From assembly GCA_033762315.1 (NCBI GenBank), contig JANRLS010000156.1, positions 1 to 10,808 of the forward strand: DNA of 10,808 bases. Direction: 5' to 3'. The translations under genes were made by a program, and so were the position numbers. This document shows, in pieces, positions 1 to 7,378 of the stretch (the first letter of the stretch is position 1; the number at the start of each line of letters is the position of its first letter). The notes under the pieces are model-generated. The model saw only the letters and a list, made by a program, of their open reading frames with translations, was not told the DNA's origin and made no database searches. This DNA comes from CAYLLN01 sp033762315 (lineage in GTDB: Bacteria; Planctomycetota; Planctomycetia; Pirellulales; Pirellulaceae).

Positions 1-1065
1 GTCATCCGGGCCGACCACGATGGGGATACCAATCTCGACAGCGTCTATCTGATCAATGCTTTCTGCGAGTGGCTCGACCAAGTCGCCGGCAACCGGCCGC
101 TGGTGGTGTCGTGCAGTTGGGGGGGTCAGCGCGGCGGCCGCGATGGTCAGACCATCGCCGAACGGCATCTCAGCTCGCTTTTTCCGCTCGACAAAGTCGG
201 CCGGGCGATTTGCTTCGCCGCCGGCAACCAAGGGGATTTTCTGATTCACGCGCCGGTTGCCGTCGGCACGCAGGCCCGGCCGGGAGAATTCTCGTGGGTC
301 GCCGATGGCCGGGCCCTGGTGACGATCTATGTCGAAAGCGATGACCTCGACGACCTCTTCATCGGCGGCGTGGACGACACGGTGATCGACCCGAACAACG
401 TCCATTCCTACGTCAATCCGCTCACGAAACACGCCGTGCTGCAGGTTGGAGTCACCGGCAATGGCAAGATGTATGTCTATTCCGGCAAAGGGAGCCGGAT
501 CGGGGCCGATGCCTATATCGACGGGCGGGCGGTTGCCTTTAGCGAAGAGTCGTACGATCTTTCCAAGCAGCCCGCCTTTCCCAGCACGGCCGACAACGTC
601 CTCAGCGTCGGCAGCTACGACTGGAACGATCAGTTCAGCTATCGCGGCTCCATTCGCCTGCTCACCGACGTGGTCCACGACCAGCCGCTGGTCATCGGCG
701 TGTTGTCGGCCTATTCCAATCCGGGTCCGCGGCGATTTGGCGATGTCTTCAAGCCGGAACTGGTCGCGCCGGGGCAATGGTACACCGCCCCCGCGCCGCA
801 GAATGTCAGCACGATGCGCGATTCGACCGGGCAATACCACACCTTCAACGGCACCAGCTCGGCGACTCCCTACACGGCGGGAGTGATCGCGCTGGCGCTG
901 CAAGCCAATCCGCGGCTTACTTGGGGCCGCCTGCGCGGGCTGCTCACGGCCAACTTGACGGAGGACGCCCGAACCGGCAAAACTCCGAATGGCAAATGGG
1001 GCTACGGAAAACTCGATTTCGCGGCCGCCGAAAGGTTCGTCACCGCCGCCGGCAAGTCGAAATGA
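1..1065 (+). CDS. Subtilisin-like S8 serine protease, C-terminal part (5' truncated)
   Basis: This is the C-terminal 354 residues of a subtilase, an endopeptidase with an Asp-His-Ser triad. The frame is open from base 1, so the start and the Asp and His motifs lie left of the window. Visible marks are the core strand VVSCSWGG (window residues 35-42), the oxyanion-hole Asn in FAAGNQGD (Asn at about residue 76, codon 226), the late-fold segment NVLSVGSYDW, the KPELVAPG motif, and the nucleophile motif NGTSSATP with Ser at residue 286 (codon 856). About 210 residues separate the Asn and the Ser, far more than in subtilisin. This implies an inserted beta-rich domain (roughly residues 83-175), as in some S8 proteases. 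The protein ends about 70 residues after the Ser, with no extra C-terminal domain. The stop overlaps a possible ATG of the caspase gene (ATGA), so the two are probably co-transcribed. Secretion is expected from the family but cannot be seen here. Confidence 0.9.
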   Translation, partial: VIRADHDGDTNLDSVYLINAFCEWLDQVAGNRPLVVSCSWGGQRGGRDGQTIAERHLSSLFPLDKVGRAICFAAGNQGDFLIHAPVAVGTQARPGEFSWVADGRALVTIYVESDDLDDLFIGGVDDTVIDPNNVHSYVNPLTKHAVLQVGVTGNGKMYVYSGKGSRIGADAYIDGRAVAFSEESYDLSKQPAFPSTADNVLSVGSYDWNDQFSYRGSIRLLTDVVHDQPLVIGVLSAYSNPGPRRFGDVFKPELVAPGQWYTAPAPQNVSTMRDSTGQYHTFNGTSSATPYTAGVIALALQANPRLTWGRLRGLLTANLTEDARTGKTPNGKWGYGKLDFAAAERFVTAAGKSK

Positions 1066-1077
1066 CCCCCATGGTTC

Positions 1078-1082
1078 GAGGT
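1078..1082 (+). promoter_or_regulatory. Ribosome binding site favouring the ATG at 1089
   Basis: GAGGT lies 6 bases upstream of the ATG at 1089. The in-frame ATGs at 1062 and 1071 have no comparable purine-rich stretch. This site, and the fact that the signal sequence starts directly after 1089, decide the start of the caspase gene. Confidence 0.45.
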
Positions 1083-1088
1083 ATTGGC

Positions 1089-3335
1089 ATGTCCCGTTGT
1101 TTTCAGTTGCTCGCGGTCGCGACCACGCTACTCGCCATCGCCTGCGCCCCGCAAGTTGACTCCGCCGACGCCGGTCCCGCCGCGCCGACCGCGGCCCCCC
1201 CCACGAAGCCGGCGGTCGAGCCGACCGTGGTTCGCGCCGCCGCCGGTCCGACCCGCCACGCGCTCCTCGTCGCCTGCTCGATCTATCCCGGCCTCGACGC
1301 CCGCTATCACCTGAAGGGACCGCCGCACGATGTCCCACTGCTGGCGGGCCTATTGCAGCGGAAGTTTCAGCTTGCGCCGGGCAACATCCGGCAGCTCGTC
1401 GATGGCCAAAGTTCCGACCAGCGGCCGACGCGGGCCAATATCCTCCGCGAGTTCGACCGGCTGGCGGAGGTCGCCAAAAGCGGCGATCAGGTCGTCATCA
1501 TGCTCGGCGGCCACGGCAGCCAGCAGCCCAACAACAACCCCGGCAGCCCGGACGATTCCGAACCCGACGGGATGGACGAGGTGTTTTTGCCGGTCGATTT
1601 CGAGCCCCGCTTCGACGAGGCAAAAAAATCGCTCGTCAACGCCATCAGCGACGATGAAATCGGCCGCAAGCTGACGGCGATTCGCGCGACGGGGGCTTTC
1701 GTCTGGATCATCTTCGATTGTTGCCATTCGGGAACGATGACCCGCGGCACCGAAACGCAATCTCCCCGGCACATTGCGCTCGACGACCTGCAGCTCCCCG
1801 CCAGCGTTTTGGCCACGATTCGGCCGGAGGCACCACCGGCAGGCGCCCGCGGCGGTCCCGATCCGGAGGATACGCCGATTGAAACCGCGGGGACGGGCAA
1901 GCACGGCGGGCTCGCCGCCATCTATGCCGCGCTGCCGACCGAGAAGACCTATGACGACAGTTTTCCGCCCGATGCGCCCCCCAGCCAGCAGGTCCGGCAT
2001 GGCATTTTGACCTATGCCATTTGTCAGATTCTGGAGCGGGCCACCGAGCCGCTGACCTATAAGGAATTGGTGCTGCGCGTCCGGCAGCAATATGCCCAGT
2101 GGCGGCGGGCGAATGGGCCGACGCCGCTGGTCGATGGTCCCGATCGCGAGGTCGAAATCTTCGGCGAAAAGGCGTGGCCCGGCCGCTCGGCGATGCAGCT
2201 GAAGGTCGATGGGGGGCGAATGACCGTCAACGCCGGCGGATTGCAAGGGCTGGCGGTCGGTGCGGTGCTGGCGGTGCTTCCCGCGGCCGGCCAAGGGACC
2301 GAACCGGTCGGCTATGTGAAAGTCGAAAGCTGCCGGGTGCTGGAATCGACGGTTTCTCCCGTCCCCTTTGCCGGCATGCCGGTGGCGACGAAGCTGGCAA
2401 GCGAGTTGCCCGTGCGGGTCGAGCGGGTCGATTTCGGCCTGCGAAAGCTGCGCGTCGCCGAAGACGCACCCGCCGGCGCGCGCGGCGCGCCGCTCGGCCT
2501 TGCCGCGCTGCTCAAGGCCGAAAGCGCGAGCCGCGAAGTGGTCGAAGTGGTGGCCGACCCGACACAGGCGGACTGGCTCGTCCGCGTGGATGGCGACAAG
2601 GGCTATCTCATTCCCGCCAGCGGCTGGACGGGGACCGCCAGCGAGCGGGGCGTGGGTGTCCCTGATAAGCAATTTGGACCCATTCCCACGGGCGAGCAAC
2701 TTGGCCCGCGCCTGAGCCAGGTGTTCGCGGCGATTGCCCGCGCGCAGAACTTGCTCGCGCTTTCCGAGCCGGTCGATGGGGAGCGGCTCAGTGGGTCGCT
2801 GCGGGTCGAATTGCAACTCAGCAAGCACCGCGACGAAGACGACGAAAAGGGAGAGCGGGTGGACCTGTCTCGCGGAAAACTCGCGCTCCAGCCGGGCGAA
2901 TTGCTGGGGTATCACATCATCAATCAGGGGCGCAAAGCGGTCGATGTGACGCTGCTGTTCGTCGATGGGGGCTTTGGCATCAAGGCCTGGTATCCACGCG
3001 ATGGCGAGTTGAATCGTCTCGCGCCGGGCGAATCGCTCGGGCCCCCCGACATTAACTTCGCCCAGGTCAACATCAAGACAACCGGCTTGGAGCACATGGT
3101 GCTCATCGCCGCCGCCGCGTCGGACGCTCCGCTCGATTTTTCCTGGCTCGCCCAGCCCACGCTCGCCGCCGCCCGCGCGGTTCCCGGCGTCGAACGCTCG
3201 GGCACCTCCCCTCTGGGCCAACTGCTGCAAAGCGCCGCCTATGCCCCGACGACGCGCGATGTCGAGCCGGTGCAAGTGCGACAAAGTTGCATACGCACCG
3301 TGTCATGGAAGGTGGAACCCCCGCCGGCAAAGTAG
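1089..3335 (+). CDS. Exported caspase-family (C14) peptidase with DUF4384-like C-terminus, putative lipoprotein
   Basis: A 748-residue cysteine peptidase of the caspase/metacaspase fold. It starts with a hydrophobic signal (residues 5-18) ending in LLAIAC. Cys19 is a plausible lipidation site, although Ala rather than Leu at -3 makes the lipobox imperfect. A Pro/Ala-rich linker (20-50) follows. The caspase domain spans about residues 54-375: first strand HALLVACSIYP, catalytic His142 in GGHGSQQ, an acidic loop and DEVFLPVD, then DCCHSG with Cys212 as the expected nucleophile. The middle (about 380-590) resembles no family I can name. Residues about 592-676 resemble DUF4384, with YHIINQG and WYPRDGELN (Trp634), a domain often fused to caspases. 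A longer start at 1062 (757 residues) would overlap the protease stop; 1089 is preferred because of its ribosome site. Cleavage specificity is not predictable, though bacterial relatives usually cut after basic residues. It probably acts in the periplasm or on the membrane surface. Confidence 0.88.
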   Translation: MSRCFQLLAVATTLLAIACAPQVDSADAGPAAPTAAPPTKPAVEPTVVRAAAGPTRHALLVACSIYPGLDARYHLKGPPHDVPLLAGLLQRKFQLAPGNIRQLVDGQSSDQRPTRANILREFDRLAEVAKSGDQVVIMLGGHGSQQPNNNPGSPDDSEPDGMDEVFLPVDFEPRFDEAKKSLVNAISDDEIGRKLTAIRATGAFVWIIFDCCHSGTMTRGTETQSPRHIALDDLQLPASVLATIRPEAPPAGARGGPDPEDTPIETAGTGKHGGLAAIYAALPTEKTYDDSFPPDAPPSQQVRHGILTYAICQILERATEPLTYKELVLRVRQQYAQWRRANGPTPLVDGPDREVEIFGEKAWPGRSAMQLKVDGGRMTVNAGGLQGLAVGAVLAVLPAAGQGTEPVGYVKVESCRVLESTVSPVPFAGMPVATKLASELPVRVERVDFGLRKLRVAEDAPAGARGAPLGLAALLKAESASREVVEVVADPTQADWLVRVDGDKGYLIPASGWTGTASERGVGVPDKQFGPIPTGEQLGPRLSQVFAAIARAQNLLALSEPVDGERLSGSLRVELQLSKHRDEDDEKGERVDLSRGKLALQPGELLGYHIINQGRKAVDVTLLFVDGGFGIKAWYPRDGELNRLAPGESLGPPDINFAQVNIKTTGLEHMVLIAAAASDAPLDFSWLAQPTLAAARAVPGVERSGTSPLGQLLQSAAYAPTTRDVEPVQVRQSCIRTVSWKVEPPPAK

Positions 3336-3338
3336 AAT
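3333..3338 (+). promoter_or_regulatory. Possible -10 element (TAGAAT) before the CHAT gene
   Basis: TAGAAT has one mismatch to the bacterial consensus and sits 24 bases before the ATG at 3363. It overlaps the stop codon of the caspase gene. No good -35 element is seen at the usual distance, and the genes read as an operon, so this is weak. Confidence 0.2.
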
Positions 3339-3348
3339 CGAGGGTGCC

Positions 3349-3354
3349 GAGGAG
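3349..3354 (+). promoter_or_regulatory. Strong ribosome binding site of the CHAT gene
   Basis: GAGGAG lies 8 bases upstream of the ATG at 3363. It fixes that start and argues for independent initiation rather than read-through from the caspase frame. Confidence 0.6.
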
Positions 3355-3362
3355 CCTGTTCC

Positions 3363-6300
3363 ATGCCTCCAACTCGCCTGATCGATCACACCCTCGCACT
3401 AGCGCTATTCTTCACCGCGCTAGGGTATGGTCCCGCAGTGGCCCGCGCACAGCTCCCCGCCGGCGATCGACTTGACCAGGTGCTCATCCAGCGCGATGCC
3501 GCCCTTGCTCGCTGGGAAACGGTCTATGTGGAAGGGAACTGGCGTCAGGCCCTCGCCGAGCGGCGCACGGCGATTGCACTGGAGCGGCAAGCGCTGGGGG
3601 AATTGCATGGCGATGTTTTCGACTCCCGCGAGCAAATTGCCTCGCTCGCGCTCTTCGAGGAAGGGCTTGCCGCCGCCCGCACCGAGTCGCAGGTCTGGCG
3701 GGCGGCCGCCGAGCGGCTGCCGGAGGGAGCGCGGTGGCGGCTCGTGGATGCGCGGCTCTTTCAGGAGCTGCTCGAGAAGCTGGACCGCGTGCCGGCAGCC
3801 GAGCTGACGAAGCTGCTGGCCGACGACAAGACCCTAACGCTTGATTATCTTGCCGGTCGCCACGAGGCGGTCGTTCGCGGGAGCGAGGCACTGATCGAGC
3901 GCTGGCGGCGGTGGATTGGGGCCGAAAGCGCGATGGTCGCGAATAGTCTGGAGGTTTTGGCGGCGTCGCAGCGCGAACTGGGGGCCAGCGATAAGTTGCC
4001 GCCGCTCCATGAGCAAATCCTCGCCATTCGCAAAAAGGTGCTCGGCCCGGCACACCCCATCCTGGCGGTGACACTGGCCGATCTCGCGCAGCTCCGCCAG
4101 GAATCGGGCGATTGGCCAGCCGCCGCCGACCTCTGGACGCAAGTGGTCGCCCTTCGCCGGCAAACGCTGGGGGAGGATCACCTAGCCCATGCCGAGTCGC
4201 TCAATGCCTTGGCGATTGCCCACGACGAAGCGGAGCAATTTGACCTGGCCGAGGCCACCTATGCCCAGGCGATCGCCCGCTACGCGGCCATTCAGGGAGC
4301 CGAGCACGCCGATACGGCGCAGGTCATGGCGAATCTGGCCGATTGTTTGCAAAACCAGGCGAAATTGTCCGCGGCACTCGATCTGCTGAAGAAGGTGCTG
4401 GCGATCCGCCGCAAAGCCCTGGAGAAGGACTCGCTCGACACGGCCGACACCTTGCAGCGAATCGGCCTGATCGAACTGGAGCTGAAGCACAACGCCGAGG
4501 CGGCCGCCGCCTTGGCCGAAGCGATCCCCGCCTACAACCGCGAGTTTGGAGAGAAAAGCCCCGAGGCCGCCGAGGTGGCCCACAACCTGGGGCGCGCCCT
4601 GTGGCGGGCCGGCAAGCTGAACGAGGCGATCCCCGCCTATTTGCAAGTGCTCGCCGCGCGCGAGCCGATGCCCGGCGACGAAATCGGCCCGTTCGCGTCG
4701 CTGGTGTACGACGTGGGAGTGCTCCATCAGCGGACCGAACGTCCCACCGAAGCGATTCCCTATTTGAGGCGGGCCCGCGATCTGTACCAGCAACTTGTCG
4801 GGGTAGAGCACGCCGATTATGCCCTCGTCATCACCACGCTCGCGCAGGCGTATCGCGCCCGCGGCGACTATGCTTCGGCTCAGCCTCTCGCGCGGCAGGC
4901 GCTCGCCATTCGGACCGCGCTCTGGGGAAAAGATCATCCTGAAACGGTCTCCGCCCGCCGCGAGCTGGCAATCTGCCATCACGGCCTGCACGACCATGCC
5001 GAGGCGGAGCGGCTGTTTCGGCAGGCGATTGCCGACCGCGAAAATTCCGCGCTGGCCGACGATGCGGAACTGCTAACGGACCTCAGCAACCTGGGCCTGC
5101 TTTTGGTGCAGTCCGACCGGCCCGTCGAGGGAGAGAAATATCTGCGGCGGGCCCTCGCGATTGGTGAGCGAGTGCATGGTCCCGACAGTGATCACGTGGC
5201 GGTCATTGTCGATAACCTCTCGCTGGCGTGCAGCTCCAGTCGTCCCGAGGAATCCTTGCGGCTGACGGAGCGGTCGGTCGCGCTCCGTCGCAAACGATAT
5301 GGCGAGCAGCACCCGGAATATGCCCACGGCCTCAACAACTTGGCCTACAACAAGCAAACCCGCGGCGAGCTCGACGAAGCGCGGGCCCTGTTCCAGCAGG
5401 CGGGCGAGATTGTCGGCCGGACGCTGGGAACCCAGCACCCCGATCATGCCGTCATGCAGAGCAACCTGGCGGCGGTGTTAATTTTGCTCGGTCGCGAAGC
5501 CGAGGCGACGACGATATTGGCCGGCAGCGTCGCCGCCACGCGACAGACGATCGAGCGTTCGCTGCCCGTGCTTTCCGAGCGGCAGCAACTGGCGATGACG
5601 CGCAAGTTGCGCGGGCCGCTCGATGGGCTCCTTTCGGTGGCGGCCGGCGGCGAGCGCGAGGCGGCGGCCTACGAAGCGGTGCTCGCCTGGAAAGGGGCGG
5701 TCTTTTCGCGGCAGCGGTGGGCGCGGGTCGCGGCTCGCAATCCGGCCGCCGCGCCGGCTCTCAAGCAGTTGCAAGTCGCCTCCAATCGCCTCGCCACCCT
5801 TGCGCTCGAAGGGGGAGCTAACCAACCGCAATTGCAGTCGCTCACCCAGGAAAAAGAACGGCTGGAGCGGGAATTGCAATCGGCCCTCGCCCCCGCCGAT
5901 CTGGCCGAACTGCAAGGCAAGCTGGTGCTGACGGTCGCGGCCTTGCAAAAGCAACTGCCGGCGGAAGGGGCGCTCGTCGATTTCTTCGAATACGAGCACT
6001 ATGCCAAACCGGTTGCGGGCGATCCGCCCGGCCGGCTAAAGCAATCGCGGCGGATGCTGGCTTTTGTGGTCACTCCCAGTCGTCCGTTGGTCCGGGTCGA
6101 ACTGGGGGACGTCGAGCCGATTGCCGCCGCGATTGCCGAGTGGCGCGAGCTGTTCGGATTGGCTCGCGACGCGGCCGACGGGAACTCGCCTCCCGCCCGC
6201 TTGCGAAAGCTCGTCTGGGAGCCGCTTGCCCCGTCACTCGCGGAAAGCAAGCTGGTGCTGGTCTCTCCCGATGGCCCGCTCGGCCGGCTGCCGCTCGGTG

Positions 6301-7247
6301 CGCTGCCAGGCAAAACGCCGGGGACTTATCTGCTCGAAGAGTTGACGATTGCCATCATTCCGGTGCCGCAGCAGTTGCCGGGGGTTTTGGGCCGGCCGAA
6401 AGTCGAGGCACGGCCAGATTCCCCCTCGCTGCTACTCATCGGCGATGTCGATTATGGCGGCCAGCCGGGGGCGGAGCAGGGGGGAACGGAGCGGGCGACG
6501 ATTCCGACCGCCGGCGGACTGCGCTGGCAATTTGGCCCGCTGGCCGGGTCGTTCGCTGAGATTGCCGCCATCGAGCGCCGCTTTCGCCGCCAGTTTCGCG
6601 GTGGAGACGTACTCACGCTCGACCGCGAGCTCGCCACCGAAGCCGCCTTTCGCGACGAAGCCGGCACGCATCGCTGGCTGCACATCGCCACGCACGGTTT
6701 TTTCGCTCCGCCGCGGCTCAAGTCGGCGCTGGAGGCGGGGAGCGCGGACCCTAGCCGCGGATCGAGTGATGGCGGCCTCGCGGGGTATCATCCGGGGCTG
6801 CTGTCGGGCCTGGCGCTCGCCGGGGCGAATTCACCGGCTCGCGAAGGGCAAGACGATGGCATCCTCACGGCCCTTGAGGTCGCCGCGCTCGACCTGGCGG
6901 GAATCGACCTGGCGGTCCTGTCGGCCTGCGAAACGGGTCTCGGAGAAGTGGCCGGCGGCGAGGGAGTGCTCGGCCTGCAGCGGGCGTTTCAAGTCGCGGG
7001 AGCCAAAACCACGATCACCAGCTTGTGGAAAGTCCCCGACCTCGCCACCAGCCAGCTCATGCAGCGGTTTTACGACAACCTGTGGGAAAAGAAGCTCTCG
7101 AAGGTCGAGGCCCTGCGCGAGGCGCAGCTCTGGATGCTCCGCGAGGGGGTCACGCGCGGCTTAATCGAAGTGCCGGCGGGAGAGCAGAAAAAAACGCTCC
7201 CCCCCTTCTTTTGGGGCGCATTCGTGCTGGGAGGAGACTGGCGTTAG
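3363..7247 (+). CDS. Exported TPR-CHAT protein (caspase-fold protease with kinesin-light-chain-like repeats)
   Basis: A 1294-residue protein. Residues 1-29 form a signal peptide: a hydrophobic core at 10-23 and an AxA-type site after ARA29. The N-terminal 30-190 is helical and unassigned. From about 196 to 735 there are around 13 consecutive TPR-like units of about 42 residues. Many end in the LG-x-x-HP-x-x-A pattern of kinesin-light-chain-type repeats, a protein-binding solenoid. A coiled-coil-like stretch follows (about 820-870). The CHAT domain covers about 865-1294, with His1111 in HIATHGFF and Cys1189 in LSACETGLG, then GGEGVLGLQRAF, ITSLWKVPD and the terminal FVLGGDW typical of the family. 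Both catalytic residues are present, so it is probably an active protease. In known CHAT proteins the TPR part senses a partner and controls the protease; that role here is inference. It follows the caspase stop by 27 bases, which supports an operon. The signal peptide is the odd point for a CHAT protein. Confidence 0.92.
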   Translation: MPPTRLIDHTLALALFFTALGYGPAVARAQLPAGDRLDQVLIQRDAALARWETVYVEGNWRQALAERRTAIALERQALGELHGDVFDSREQIASLALFEEGLAAARTESQVWRAAAERLPEGARWRLVDARLFQELLEKLDRVPAAELTKLLADDKTLTLDYLAGRHEAVVRGSEALIERWRRWIGAESAMVANSLEVLAASQRELGASDKLPPLHEQILAIRKKVLGPAHPILAVTLADLAQLRQESGDWPAAADLWTQVVALRRQTLGEDHLAHAESLNALAIAHDEAEQFDLAEATYAQAIARYAAIQGAEHADTAQVMANLADCLQNQAKLSAALDLLKKVLAIRRKALEKDSLDTADTLQRIGLIELELKHNAEAAAALAEAIPAYNREFGEKSPEAAEVAHNLGRALWRAGKLNEAIPAYLQVLAAREPMPGDEIGPFASLVYDVGVLHQRTERPTEAIPYLRRARDLYQQLVGVEHADYALVITTLAQAYRARGDYASAQPLARQALAIRTALWGKDHPETVSARRELAICHHGLHDHAEAERLFRQAIADRENSALADDAELLTDLSNLGLLLVQSDRPVEGEKYLRRALAIGERVHGPDSDHVAVIVDNLSLACSSSRPEESLRLTERSVALRRKRYGEQHPEYAHGLNNLAYNKQTRGELDEARALFQQAGEIVGRTLGTQHPDHAVMQSNLAAVLILLGREAEATTILAGSVAATRQTIERSLPVLSERQQLAMTRKLRGPLDGLLSVAAGGEREAAAYEAVLAWKGAVFSRQRWARVAARNPAAAPALKQLQVASNRLATLALEGGANQPQLQSLTQEKERLERELQSALAPADLAELQGKLVLTVAALQKQLPAEGALVDFFEYEHYAKPVAGDPPGRLKQSRRMLAFVVTPSRPLVRVELGDVEPIAAAIAEWRELFGLARDAADGNSPPARLRKLVWEPLAPSLAESKLVLVSPDGPLGRLPLGALPGKTPGTYLLEELTIAIIPVPQQLPGVLGRPKVEARPDSPSLLLIGDVDYGGQPGAEQGGTERATIPTAGGLRWQFGPLAGSFAEIAAIERRFRRQFRGGDVLTLDRELATEAAFRDEAGTHRWLHIATHGFFAPPRLKSALEAGSADPSRGSSDGGLAGYHPGLLSGLALAGANSPAREGQDDGILTALEVAALDLAGIDLAVLSACETGLGEVAGGEGVLGLQRAFQVAGAKTTITSLWKVPDLATSQLMQRFYDNLWEKKLSKVEALREAQLWMLREGVTRGLIEVPAGEQKKTLPPFFWGAFVLGGDWR

Positions 7248-7327
7248 CTCGGTGGTTTCCTGAACCAATTGCCGGCTGGCCCCGTTGGAAGGTTAGGTTG
7301 GGGATGCTTTTGCGCGGCGAATCCCCG

Positions 7328-7333
7328 TACAAT
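7328..7333 (+). promoter_or_regulatory. Possible -10 promoter element of the thioredoxin lipoprotein gene
   Basis: TACAAT differs from TATAAT by one base and lies 46 bases before the ATG at 7379. At a 17-base spacing the -35 position would be 7305-7310 (TGCTTT), a poor match. The surrounding 131-base gap (7248-7378) is the longest in the window and holds no open frame that looks real and no clear terminator. A separate promoter here is therefore plausible but unproven. Confidence 0.3.
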
Positions 7334-7365
7334 ACCCAATCGCAGTTCGTTGGACACTTTTTCAC

Positions 7366-7369
7366 GGGA
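7366..7369 (+). promoter_or_regulatory. Weak ribosome binding site for the ATG at 7379
   Basis: GGGA lies 9 bases before the ATG at 7379. Another in-frame ATG at 7304 exists, but starting there would bury the lipoprotein signal 25 residues inside the protein. The start at 7379 is therefore preferred. Confidence 0.35.
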
Positions 7370-7378
7370 ATCGCTTTC

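Noticed and set aside
103..105. GTG as start of the S8 protease
   Set aside because: The frame is open to base 1 and the preceding residues fit the subtilase fold before VVSCSWGG. The codon is internal Val.
777..1088. Extended N-terminus of the caspase frame
   Set aside because: This stretch overlaps the protease catalytic region in another frame. The export signal begins only at 1089.
2474..2492. Run of GGCGCGC-type bases as a regulatory or structured element
   Set aside because: It lies within codons for Ala, Gly and Arg in the caspase protein and is explained by GC-rich codon use.
1350..3284. 644-residue open frame on the - strand inside the caspase gene
   Set aside because: It lies opposite a gene with clear caspase motifs. 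Long antisense frames are common in high-GC DNA with strong third-position bias, and its translation shows no recognisable domain.
7025..7378. Extended N-terminus of the thioredoxin lipoprotein frame
   Set aside because: It overlaps the end of the CHAT domain and would place the lipobox far inside the protein.
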